Below are positions 35,826 through 48,300 of a DNA stretch of 64,000 nt, piece by piece (positions within the stretch are counted from its first letter, which is position 1; every line of letters begins with the position of its first letter). The position numbers and the translations under genes are program-made. The notes below the pieces were generated by a model. It ran no database searches. It worked only from the letters and a program-made list of their open reading frames with translations, and was not told the origin of the DNA. Origin of the DNA: Brugia malayi (Eukaryota; Nematoda; Chromadorea; Rhabditida; Onchocercidae); the NCBI RefSeq assembly GCF_000002995.4, contig NW_025062479.1, positions 1,189,221 to 1,253,220 of the forward strand, read 5' to 3'.

Positions 35826-36480
35826 TTCCAAACGTTTTAATCCAAAATACTCTTATAGACTCTCTGAAAATTCACGCTAATTACATCAATTTTAATAAAT
35901 CAATCAAACCTAACAAAACAAAGAAATACGTGCAATCTTAAACATAACCGAAGAAAAAGTCATCGGATACTAAGGATACGAACATTATTAAAATGACTGT
36001 GTTGAAAAAGGCAACTGACAAAAGAAGAAGAAGGAGAGGGAGAGGAAGAGGAAATTGGATATGAGAAGAATAAAAAAAAAAAGAAAGTATGTGTGGGAAA
36101 GTCAAGAGAAAAAAAAAGCGAAAGGCAATTCAATCAATGAAAATCAGAAGTACGGAGGATTCATTTTGAATTCGAATTTTTTGTTACAGGAAGAAAACAA
36201 ATAAAGGAAAATTTTTCAATTATCTTTTTTCATAAAAAAATAATCTTCCATTCTCTGAAGGAATATATACATATATTTCGAAGAATTATTATTAAACAGA
36301 AAACAACGAGAAAAGTCCCTTTTTCTTTTGCAGAATAAGCATAGAAGAATTGTTCATTGATAAGATAAAATGAAGAGAGATAATGAAAGGAACGATATAA
36401 ATTTAGTGGGAATTTGATGAGTGGAAATAAAATGAAATTGAAATGAACGGCAACGACAAACATCGGATGGTATAGCAATT

Positions 36481-36740
36481 GGGAAATGGAAATGATAAAC
36501 GAAAAAGGAAAGGGAAGAGGAACGGAAGAAGGAAGGGAAGAAGGAAGAGAAGGGAGAAAGGGAGGGAAAAGTGGAATAAGGGAAAGTAATAACAGCGGTA
36601 GCTTTTCATGGAAGCATCTGATTTCTCATATAAAATAGGATAAAAAAATAGGGAAGAATAAAGTACAGTGGAAAGGAACAGAAGAAGGAAAGAAAAAATA
36701 GGATAGAAGAGGAAATAATGAAATTAAAATGGAAGAAGAA
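36481..36740 (+). repeat. Polypurine (G/A) tract
   Basis: Nearly all purine on the plus strand, with irregular GGAAGA, GGGAAG and GAAAGG units. A weaker purine tract lies at 36001-36120. Such strands can form triplexes, but this is inference. Confidence 0.8.
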
Positions 36741-38680
36741 AAGAAAACCGGTCAAGCACAGATCACTGTGATGAAATTTAATCTAAAAAACAGGGAAATT
36801 CAATTCTTCTCTTCCTGACTGTAAAGAATAGCACAGATGATGACAAAATATAGAAAGATGGATTGACTGGCAAGGAGACAGTGGCGTTGGCGTCAAGTGA
36901 CAACAACCTCACTGATCACTAATGACAGGTATGACATGCTGTCAACCCACAAATCCATGAATGCTTGTGCACGAATGCACGTCATTATGTTATGAGGTTG
37001 TCATGCAATATACGATTTAAACGTGTCAGAAATCAAACAAATGTTACGACGTACGGCAAAACGTGTGCAACAGGACGACTTGGATGCAGCGGAAATTCCC
37101 GAGGATTCCTGTTGGCTAATAGTTGAGATATTCAACAGCTAACACAGTACTTTCAATTATTCAAGTATTTCTAAGAATTCTTGAACACATACTAATAGGC
37201 GTACATTACATTTGAAGTGATAAATGGCTCACAATAAGTAATAAATGAATCAATAATTGAGTAACTCTCATTTATAGAAGCAAATTAGATAATCCGACTT
37301 GTACGGATTGATTACGTGTCGCAATTGACAGATGGACAAGTGCGCTCTATGGATGATGTATATCAGTTGATAACCAAATAAAATAATAGAAATCTCTTCC
37401 TTCTCTTTTTTAATTTGATGTAAGTTTCAATAAATGGTTTATCAGACAGAATTAAAAACGACTGCCAAATAAGTGACAAAATATTAATCAATAACTGTGA
37501 CAAATATTAGTTGGATGATAAAGAAGAATAGTGAGAGTGCTGAATTAAATAACTGTAAAGAGCAGTTAATATATAATACCGGCAACATTCCGGAAAACGG
37601 AAAGAGTGAAGATGCAGAAGTATGCGAATTCTCGTAAATGTAATATAATAGCACAGCAAAACTACACTTTCCCATAACTTTACCCTTTACGGGAACAACC
37701 ACCGTATCCTTTACCCACCGTATTCCGATGAATCAATCGACGCGCCAGATTTCACGTTTCAAAATTCTGAACAGAACGCAGTCATATCGAAGGGATAATT
37801 CAGGAAAGAGAAAATAACCTTAGGAAGGAATGAAAACAAAAAGAGTTCGATGAGATAAGTGAAACTGTCAGAAATCCAAAGTATATGAATAATCAATAAC
37901 TTAGCTAAAATAACAAACCCAGTGGGAGTCAAAGGTCAAGTGAAATGTTCAAAATTTCCGAATTAGTGCAAAGAAGCAATAATCATTAATGATAAGGAAG
38001 TTAACCATAAGAAAGACTTCCATCTTCTGGCGCTTACACAGAAAATATGTAATCAATTATGATCATTTCACTGATAATAACCTTTAACTAATCAGTAGAT
38101 CAACTACTTTGGCGATTGAAAATTTAAGAATAATTAGAATACTAAAGTAAAAATTTTCGGAAATTTACAATTTAGTAATTACAAAAAAATAAATGGCGAA
38201 ATTTAATTCTTGTTTATTTTTTATTCTCATCTCATCTCAATTTTATTCCTCCCAAATAATTGTCAATAAAAATCAGAACAAGAAAAAAAAAAAAAACAAT
38301 AATATTTTCCCAACGAATTAAACTTAAATCAGTGAAATAATTATAAGAGCACAATGGAAAAATGTGAAAATAATTAGACTAAAACTCATTTATAATTCAT
38401 TTCATTTTTGAAAAAATGAACAAAATAATTATGAATGGAAATTTAAGATATATTCGATTTGTGTGTCGCATGCATATAACAAATGTGTCACAAATGAAAA
38501 AATGAGCGCTTCTGGTCAAAAAAAAAAGAATGTAAATCGATACCATTACCTGATAAGGAGGAGAAAGGAAGAAAAAGAAGCAAAGCACAATGCCTTCCTC
38601 AATTTCCTCCTTTTTTTTTTTTGAAAATTCAATAAACTTTCAATGTTGTTCAAGGAAATGAGGACAAGATGACAACGATA

Positions 38681-38775
38681 ATAATAATAATAATAATAAT
38701 GACAACGATAATAATAATAATGACAACAATAGCAATAGCACCAACAATAACAGTAAAAATAACAATAACAAACAA
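38681..38775. repeat. (AAT)n/(AAC)n microsatellite
   Basis: GATAATAATAAT blocks are separated twice by GACAACGATAAT, then AACAAT/AGC triplets follow. It is an interrupted trinucleotide array in intergenic DNA. Confidence 0.85.
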
Positions 38776-38850
38776 CAATAAAATATGAATTTTTATCTTC
38801 ATATACAAAGTTTTTTTTTCTGACAGTCATATTGGTTTTATTGAATTTTT

Positions 38851-38935
38851 ACTGAATTTTAGAATTGAGATTAACTGAAATTCAGTTTTATTGAGAGGTA
38901 TTATTGAATTTTAGGATTAAAATTAATTGAAATTC
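38851..38935. repeat. Imperfect 52-bp tandem duplication
   Basis: TGAATTTTAGAATTGAGATTAA near 38853 returns as TGAATTTTAGGATTAAAATTAA near 38905, each followed by TGAAATTCA after one or two bases. Confidence 0.6.
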
Positions 38936-39640
38936 ATTTGAAACGACGGATATCGAAGTTTTTCTTGGATATTCATTAGATTATAACGGAGATTTCTCAT
39001 AAAAAATTAGGCATTGAGATAATATTATCGTATAACAGAGAGTAAACAAATTCAGTGCGATATTAAAGTTACGAAAAGTTTGAGGAAAAGGAAGAGAAGA
39101 AATATTGAATTGGTGTACAATTAATGGATTACAGGGCTGTAAAAAGCCAATTACATATAATGAAAGTTTGTATGGACTAAAAAAAGTGGAAAGTTATATC
39201 CGTATTTCCGGATATGACATTTCAGTCATTCTAAAATTCATTTCCTATCTTTACTCAATGGTAATTTCGATCAATTTTGACCGAATTCTGAATTGCTAAA
39301 TCATTTATTGAGACCATTCAGGTTAAAGCCGGAAAAGATTGCTATTTGGTGCTGAGATCGAGAAATGTCAAAAGTGAAGGATTTCAGCGGAAACAATTTG
39401 AAAGTTATAAGAAAATTTGAAAACTTCTTAAATTTCTATTTGCCAACCTTTTTAAGCTTTGTGCGCTAACAGAAAGACAGGCGGCTTTGTTCCCATTTCA
39501 CTTCGTTTTACTGAGCGATCAGAAAGAAAGGAATGAATTGAAATTGATTCATTTTTATATTTACTAATCAATTAGGTAACAAACTAAGCAATGCCATTTT
39601 TTATTTGAGAGAAATAAATTTGTATGCATAAAATACATTA

Positions 39641-39680
39641 AGAAGAGAGAGAGAGAGAGAGAGAGGGAGAGAGGAAGAGA
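39641..39680. repeat. (GA)n microsatellite
   Basis: About twelve GA units, then interrupted GGGAGAGAGGAAG. Confidence 0.9.
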
Positions 39681-40458
39681 AGAAAAGAAGATATGTAATT
39701 AGTAAAGGAGAAAGTTTAGGGAAAGAGAAAAGGAAATAAGGAAATTAAAACAGGAAAAATGAAAGAATGAAAGAGGAAACATCTGGAAATATTGTGCCAG
39801 GAGGAACCTTTGAGGTGAAAAAAATTTGAAGTTTTCGTTTCCAATTATTCCAAATCGGGCTTATTTTTTTTTTCTTTTTTGAATAGATGCCCGAAGGAGT
39901 AAGCTACTTTCACATAATTCAGGCATATGTAATGTCAAACTTATTTATTTAAATCTGGCATATATTTGAAAAATAACGCAGAAGGAGAAAGGATAAGGAT
40001 GGAAGTGGAGTCAATTCATTTATATTGGTAAGAAGTTAAATCGGTGGGAAGAAAGTAATATAAACCAAAGTAACGATTGGGATTAATTTCATTTGGAGAT
40101 ACCCGGATAAAGGGCAAAATTAAGCTGAACATACCTGAATGGAATAAGTCGAGAAAAAGCGTGATTGTAAGAGATTTGATAAGGGATAAGACAAGTTCAA
40201 AATGATATAAGCAAGCATAGCGAGCACGGAAGGAAATGGGTTAACCCGTGGAAGTTTAAGACGTACGTACATGAACGCGACAAGGTTAGGATCTAATGAA
40301 TAGAAATTTTGGCCAGGTAAAGTATATGCTATCTATGAGAGCAGCAGTCACTCTTCATAAAGTATTCGATTTTTGACAGTTTGGAAATTCCATAGCAGAA
40401 TTTCTCTATGAATAAACAAATTAATAAATTCTTCAAATGAAACTGTCGAAAACTTGCA

Positions 40459-40660
40459 CGCACTATTTATTATTATCATTGTTATCATCACTGTCATTAT
40501 TACCATTACTAACACTATTATCGTCACTGTCACCATTGCCATTATTATCGTTATCATCATTATTAGTGCCATTTCTTTATTTTATTATTACTGCTACTAA
40601 TATTATTATTAAATATTATTATTTATTAACATTATTATCAATATTATCATGAAATGGACG
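40459..40660. repeat. ATT/ATC/ACT trinucleotide array
   Basis: About 200 bp of irregular triplets (ATTATTATC, ATCACT, ACCATT). It translates as Ser/Leu-rich or Met/Ile/Val-rich frames on the two strands, which are repeat products and not genes. Confidence 0.85.
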
Positions 40661-43579
40661 TATTTTTAATAAAATTGATAAGGTAATAATTGATAAGATG
40701 TATGCAATTGATGTGCAAGTTATACTGTTGATTACAAAGGAGGTCAACGATCAATTTAAATTAATTTACCAGCAGAAAAGTTGACAAATGAAAGTGATTG
40801 CGCGGAAAATAAATTTTAATTTGTCAAATATCACTAATACATACATAAACACATATATATTTATACACATACACATACACACATACATAAGACGGACACA
40901 CTCAAACATACATTCCCATAGATCAATCATATGGAATTATACACAATGAATCAAAATCAATTTAAAAGGATAAATTCCGACATCATTATGCCATCATGTG
41001 AATTTCAGCGTCTATGAGGTCTAATTATCACTGATGGATAGATATAAATTAATACAGAATAACGCTTAAGAAGTTGAAATACAGGATTATACGTATGGGA
41101 CAGAGAAGGGATGAATTGAGAAGTGAGATAATTGAACAGCGATGTATCACTAATGATATGATGAAAGCAGAACACCTTGAAAAAGTTTAGGATGAAATTT
41201 TGTCTAACGAACAAAAGAATCAAAACAATGTTGACACATTTTATTTAAATGGTGGTTGATGGATTAATTAAAGACGAAAATGGTAAGAATAGAAAGAAAG
41301 GAAAACAAATAAACACGAAAAAAAAAAAGAGAAAAGTGAAAAAAGAAAATTGTTGAATGGAGAATAAAAGAATAATAAAAAAATTATTCTGCAAAAAAAA
41401 ACAAAGAATTTTTTTTGCAGAATAAATAATGAAAGAATGAAATGTAGAAAAATTGAAGAAAAAGATAAAGTATTTTGAAATTAGCATAAAACTATTTTGA
41501 AATTCCTATCAAAATTAAATAAATAAATAAATAGAAAAGCGAATATAGATGCTGATGAGATAATATTGAAATGTAGATACATAGATAGATGAATTGATGA
41601 TTTAAGAATAATATACTCGACAGCTGTGCATATCCTGTCCCCTTCTTTCCACCATTATCTCCCTCTCTCTTTCTCATTTCTTCCCTTCCCTCTCTCTCTC
41701 CTTCCAATCATTCCTTTTTTGATAACAGTTATTTTTTTTTCCAGGGTGAAAAGGTTAATTTTGACTAATAATATCATTCAGTAATTAATTTTCATAATCC
41801 TTCCTAAGTAAAATAATATTCTTCTTACACAAATATTATTTGTATTGAAATGAATAAATGAAATACATAATAAATAAAGAAGGGAAACTTGCTAGAATAC
41901 TAATAAAATATGAATATTGCGGTAGATAGAAAGTAGAAACAATGGAAGAAAAATCATATCGTGCAACAATAGAATGTTGAAGAAAGACGAAGAGATGATA
42001 ACAGTCATTGTTAAATTGTTCTGATAATATCAATGATATATTATTGATATAAAATAAATTTGTAAGTGTCAATTGAAGATATTAGCAAAAAATGATAGTG
42101 ATGTGAAAAAGTTTGGTTTAATATATATCAAACAAATAACAAAAATTTTTAAATATACTTTTTTGGTATCAGTTTTATGAGAAAATTTTACTTGTCAAGA
42201 TTTTAAAAATATGACTGGTATGAATAATCTAATATATAACAGTTAAATAAATGTTATTAAAATTTTCAATTTCATTTATTGGATGCTCACAATAAGTGAA
42301 GAATTAATTTTTCAATTCATTTTAGTAACAGTTTAGTTCTATTGCAGTTGGTAACATGGGATTATAATATTAAATCAAACAGGAGAATAAGTCAAATGGA
42401 AGGAATTGATAGGAAAAATTAATATGGCATTATAACATTAAGTGAAATTAGTTGGATTGTTTGAACGAAACTGAAATTGAAAATGAAAAAAAAAAAGAAA
42501 TTGAAATTTTTTAACCGAAGACTAAAATCCGATAACAAGAAGAAAACTACAGATAAGGGAGTGTGTGACTCATCACTTTCTACGGTAAACAAAGGTGGCA
42601 CAGGAGAAAGTGCAAAGCGCATATTATTTATATGATTTTTTTTTGGAAAAGAAAGGAAAAAACAGAAACGGAAAAAAAATCAAGCAAAAATGAGAATATA
42701 ATTTCCTTATTGCTATTAAATTTAAATTACAATTTAGCCTCAAAAATAGGACAATCAAAGGAGGCAAAAGTAAGATTGTGTACTTAATTTCAACAAATTT
42801 ACTCATATAAATAAGAAGCAATGAAGTCAGTTTTTTAGTGCTTTTTCGTTTTTGTTCAATTAAATTAATGATAACTAATATTCATAGGTTTAAAAATAAA
42901 ATTTTATATTCCTAGAATATACTGATATTCTTTTATCAAATTGAAAGAATGTATTGTTAGTTTTTTTAACAAGTTAATTTATTAATCCTAATAAAACTGC
43001 AAATCGAATGTAATCTTTATCCAACCATGCTAATTTATTAACCATGACAGAAATCTCAAATTGAATCTAATTTAGAGATAATTAATAGAAGCAACAAAAT
43101 TACTTAATGTAATGAAATGAAGCATATAAAAATTTGAAATGAAATAAAAAAGTTTTAATAAAAAAAGATTAAAATATATAAAAAATTAAAAATATAAAAA
43201 TATGATAACGAAGGAAAGTAGAAAAGAAAAGCCAAAAGAAGGAAAAAAGGATGAAAATGTTAGAAAAGCAAGAATTGTGATATAGAAGGAAAAAGGAAAA
43301 AAAAGAAACGGAAACTGGAATGATGATGATAATTGAGAATTTCAATGAGAAACATTACGAAACGAGTCAGAGGAGCAGGAGAAATTATGTAAGTTGATGA
43401 CATTTCAAAAGCATTTAGAATCCATAAAATTTCAACAAAATTTCGATTTACCCTATTTTAAAATCAAAATATTAGTAAATGTGTGTATAAAATATGTGCC
43501 ACATGTTTATTCGACAAGTATGATTGATGTATGTTTATTTATGCATGTGATTATGTAGTGTATGTGTTTATAAATGTCA

Positions 43580-43770
43580 ATATATATCTGTCTGTGTGTG
43601 TGTTTGTCTGCGTGTGTGTGTGCATGTATGTGTGTGTGTTTTATTATATTTTTTATATGTATGTATAGATGTTTATGTTAAATGTTTATATGTGACATAT
43701 ATATATCAATCCATGTATGTGACATGTCATGCATGTATTTGTATGTATGTATGTATGTATGTACTGCATA
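43580..43770. repeat. TG and TATG microsatellites
   Basis: CTGTGTGTGTGTTTG and GTGTGTGTGCATG units are followed by ATGTATGT repeats near 43740-43764. It gives a false Cys/Val/Tyr-rich frame on the plus strand. Confidence 0.85.
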
Positions 43771-44273
43771 TGTTAAAATATGTTAAACATAAAAATTAAA
43801 CTTAATGCCATTTTTACGAAACCAATGGAAAATGTTTCTTGGATGTGGACAAATTTTTAACTTTAGAGCAAAAATTGTTTTCAATTGTAATAATAGATGA
43901 TGACGAATTGAGGAAGGATTTGGATTATGAACATAAAGGCAAAAAATAAATAAATATTGTCTATAATTTGACAAAAAGTGAAAAATGATATCATTAATAT
44001 GAACAGTTTTTAACTCATCAATAACATATTTCGAACAATGATAATACATTTATTTGATTAAATTTTGATTTGAAATGAACAAAAGAGGAAAGGCACCAAG
44101 GCGCCAATTTGCATAATTTCATCTCCACACTTATCTATTGCAATTTTCAACATAATTCGGCTTATTGATTGTTGAAAATTCTTCACTGCTTGATTGTATA
44201 TTTGAATTTTCATGCTATTACTATCAAAATATTACTTTAAAACAATTTAACTTTATCTATTAAAAATTATAAC

Positions 44274-44305
<32 letters not shown>

Positions 44306-45206
44306 AAAGAAAGTGCAACAATAAGTGTGAAATTGTGAAAAGAAGGATGGAAAATAGAAGAGTGAAAAAGGAAGAAATGGAATTTATAAATTAAGAAAAG
44401 AGAAATTAGGTTGAGATGGATGTACTCATTAGTGGAGCAACTGTTCCATATCATTAATTAATTAATTGATAAGTTGCTGCTTTACCAAATCTCTTCATTC
44501 TTCTTCCGGGAAAGTAATTCCAGTTGTCATTGTGATAAATATCCTAAATACACTGTTAAACACCATAACAACCTTAGTAAATATCCATTTAGCAATGGCC
44601 TCAATTATTATTATCTATGATTAACAAAATTTCCAAAAAGTTTTACTGCATCATATGGTGTGATAAAGATATTGAAGCTGCGAATAATATCAGAAAGAAG
44701 AATAGCAGTTGAAAATATAAACTTTACTAAAGTATATTTAAATGAATAAATAAATAAGCAAACAAATAAGTAAATGAAAACGATGGAATTCAATTATTTC
44801 GTCTGATATTTTCAGCTTTTTTTCTTTCCCAACATTAACTGAGAAATGATTGACCATTGTCCAGCTAATTTGACTACTACTATCACTGATACTATTGCTA
44901 CTGCTGCTGCATTGCAATGTTTATTAAATATCATATAATACACTAAAAAAATAATAATAATAATTGAGCAATTGATGAACAACAATAAACGCATAATAAA
45001 ATAAAATTTACAATGAACAAATTTTAATTGTTATTTGACATAAATTACACAAACAACCAATTAAAAAACTAAATGTGAATTTAATAAATATGATTACATA
45101 ATGATAAGAAATTAATCAAGAAGATAGATGAAAGAAAAAAAAATGACGAATAGAAATAGGAAAGATATATTCAAAGTTTTTTATAATTTTCACAAACTAT
45201 AACATA

Positions 45207-45212
45207 TTTATT
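45207..45212 (-). terminator. poly(A) signal of osm-3
   Basis: AATAAA on the minus strand, 173 nt past the TAA stop at 45385-45387. Confidence 0.5.
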
Positions 45213-45384
45213 GAGCAATTAAATTACAGAAATGATTCAGAGAATTTAAAAATATACTCTATCATATTTGTCGCCTATTTATAAATTAATTTCAGTTAAG
45301 GAAAAAAAAAAAACAAACAAATATTTGACAAAGAACTAAATATTTATGAATCCTATATAAATGAATTGAAGCATTTAAATATGA

Positions 45385-48300
45385 TTATTTTGATTTCACT
45401 GAAAGTGCTTCAAGGCGTTGTGGTTTCCGGAATAGAGAAGACCTCTCATAGATATCATCCGTGTATACAACACCTTTCAGTAAATCATTACATGTTTGCT
45501 TCCTTGGTTGCAAATATTTATCCAGTCGTGAATCTGTAAATATAAGAAAAAAAATGAAGAAATCAAAGAAAAGAGGAGAAAAAAAGAAAAATAAAATATT
45601 TGAATATAATTTTCATAAATCATTTTTCTTTTTTTTTAAATTTATGCTATTCAATATAGTTTTCATTTTTGGAAGATATTAGGATTAAAAGGATTACTAA
45701 ATTATCAATTAACATTTAATTTACTTTATTTTCTGACATTACCATTACCTGAATTAGTCTACAATTAATAACAATAGAAAACTTTTTTAAACTTTTATTA
45801 ATTTCTAATGAGAGAAAAAAAGAAAAAGCAATTTAAAAAAAAAAAAAACTATTAACCAATCGTACGATTCCGATCGGCTTTATATTTGTTGACAAGACCA
45901 TCCCTACTGAACGGTTTAAAATAATTGCTTGCTATATTTTCTTCTGCACTTTTCGCTAATCTCTGTAATATTTCAGTTTTACATCTTCAATTCATTATAT
46001 TAATTTTACTATTTTCACTTTAATGAATTGCTAAGACGTTAACAGAAAATTCAAATAATAAACAATGAAAAAGATGAGGGAGTAAAAATTTCAATTTGAA
46101 AGCCAGAAGATTGCTACCATCATTGTATATTCTAACAATAACTAATTTTTCAGTGATCAAACAATAATTGAAGAATTTACTTGAAGAAATAATTGGAACA
46201 AATTAAAAGGAAAATAAAAACGAAATTGTTGTAATGATAAATTTTCAATTTTAGAATTGAATTTAGAACGAAGATAAGAATAAAATTCAACCTGTTTAAG
46301 TTTGGATAAATCATCTGTTGTATCCAAACGTAATGGATTATGTGAATCAGCTATGCTACCAGTTACTAAAATTGAGTTAATATATTTAAATCAAACTTAT
46401 AATGTGAATAATAAAAATTCATTTTTTAAATAATCGATAAAATTCCAATCACTTTAATTGTTTAAGATTATTCTTAAATTCATTAGTTGAAAAAAAAAAA
46501 AAAAAAATATTGAAGAAACACACCAGGTGCTGCATGAGGTAATGTTGTACGAAGAATAATTAAATCTGGCAAAATCCATTTTCCCTGATCCTCATTCCAC
46601 ATTGCATCACGTTTAATTTTCTCCATATTAAAATAATTGCAATCTTTTTTAAGCATTGGATGTATCTAAATTGTCAAATGTCAATATCATAAATCAATGT
46701 TGTTAATTATATCATTCCGAAAAAAAAAAAAAAAAAAAAACGTGGCCAGGAATTTCAAAATTTTTGAATAAATGATGATATTAACAAGCTGCCAGTTGAA
46801 GTATTTCTATGAAAAGTCTCACGAAAATTATTTCATCTTATTTACTTTAATTACGTCATGAAAAATTAACATTTAATTGCTGTTGAAAAAAAAATTCGTT
46901 AAAAGTTATCATTTAAAATTTCAATATAATTAATACCTTATCCAAAATTTGCTGTAGCAATTTAACTTGTTGATCTTGCTTCCTGATCGTTTCCAAATAA
47001 TCAAGCCTATCAAGTTCAAATTCACCATGTAAATCCTCAATATCATTTTCTAGCGCTTGTATCTATAAGTGTAAAATTTACCTATCAATTTAAAATTCTT
47101 TCGTTTTTTCGTTTTTTCTTTTTTTTTGTCTTTTTGTCTAATTGGAATTTCAAATCTTTTCAACTAGGCATGTAAATTATTTAGCTAATGGTTGAGTTGT
47201 TGTGTACATCTTTCGAGAAAATTAATATTGAATTTCGTTTTTTTTTTTTTCTGCTTATAATTACTTGACAAAGTAATAATTAAAGTTAACTAGCAATTAA
47301 AAATTGAAATTCCACAAAAAACAATTGAGTGCATATTAAAAAGATTATAAAACTAAACATTACTTTCAATTTAGCTTTATTGTATTGCTCCGTAATTGCT
47401 TCTAACTTTTCTTGTGTCGAACTATAAACATGAAGTAATGGATCATCACTATGTACATTCAATGCTGCTAAAAATTGCATTAATTAAAACTATAAATATA
47501 AGTTTGATTTTTCAAAATTAGATATTTTCTGGAATTTAATTAATCTTCTAATTTATAATATAAAATAACATCAATTTATAAAATAAAAATTACAATAATT
47601 AAGTTCATTCAGTAGTAGTAGAATGTATCCAATGTATCAAATGACATTTGTTACACATTTGTTTAATTCACTATAAACTTAAAATATCAATGATTTAGAC
47701 TATCTAGTTTTGATTAGCTAAAATAAAATTAGCATCATTAGCGGCATATACTTATCAGATCATTTTAATTTGAACAGATATTCATTGTTAATAATAGTCA
47801 TATTTATGATTAATAAATACTTATTATTTTTCATGATATCATTTTTTTTCGTTAACTTTTCAATCAATTTTTTAACTTTTTGAACTTTTTTATTCATGAT
47901 TTACGTAACATTTTGAAATGTTAATAAAATAATTTTATAAACAAAAAATAATATAATCATACAACAATAAAAAATTATTATGTCAATATGAATAATATCC
48001 TAAGATATAACTCCTATTAAAATACATAAAAAATGATTCGAAAAAAAAAAAATTTTCTGTCATTTCAAAAAAACATACCAGCAAGTCGTTCCATCTTCTT
48101 TTCCGCTTCCTTCATTTTAATCTGTCGTTGTTCTTTCAAGGCTTCATTATTTGCCTATAATTTTTTTTGTTTGCAAAAAAAAAAAAAAAAAAAAATTCTC
48201 AAAATTTTATCATTTCTCATAATAAGATTAAAACAATAATTTCATTAATTAAAATTAATGATTGTAAAAGTAAATGAACTAACTTGTTCACCGCCAACAA

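Larger units (their letters stand above)
35826..45384. other. 9.5-kb gene-poor region rich in microsatellites
   Basis: No gene can be supported between the 5' end of the CRIP-like gene and the 3' end of osm-3. The left part (about 36000-36770) is strongly purine-rich on the plus strand. About 36840-37790 has more balanced composition and lacks homopolymers; it contains a 33-codon plus-strand frame at 37041-37142 and an 85-codon minus-strand frame ending at 37484, neither recognised. The rest has AAT, GA, ATT/ATC, ACAT and TATG microsatellites and an imperfect 52-bp tandem repeat at about 38851-38935. Confidence 0.6.

Noticed and set aside
36403..36609. Phe/Leu/Pro-rich minus-strand frame resembling a membrane protein
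   Set aside because: It is the pyrimidine strand of the polypurine tract; no splice context or similarity.
40348..40652. Met/Ile/Val-rich and Ser/Leu-rich frames on opposite strands
   Set aside because: Both are products of the ATT/ATC/ACT triplet array.
43596..43799. Cys/Val/Tyr-rich plus-strand frame
   Set aside because: It is a reading of TG/TATG microsatellites.
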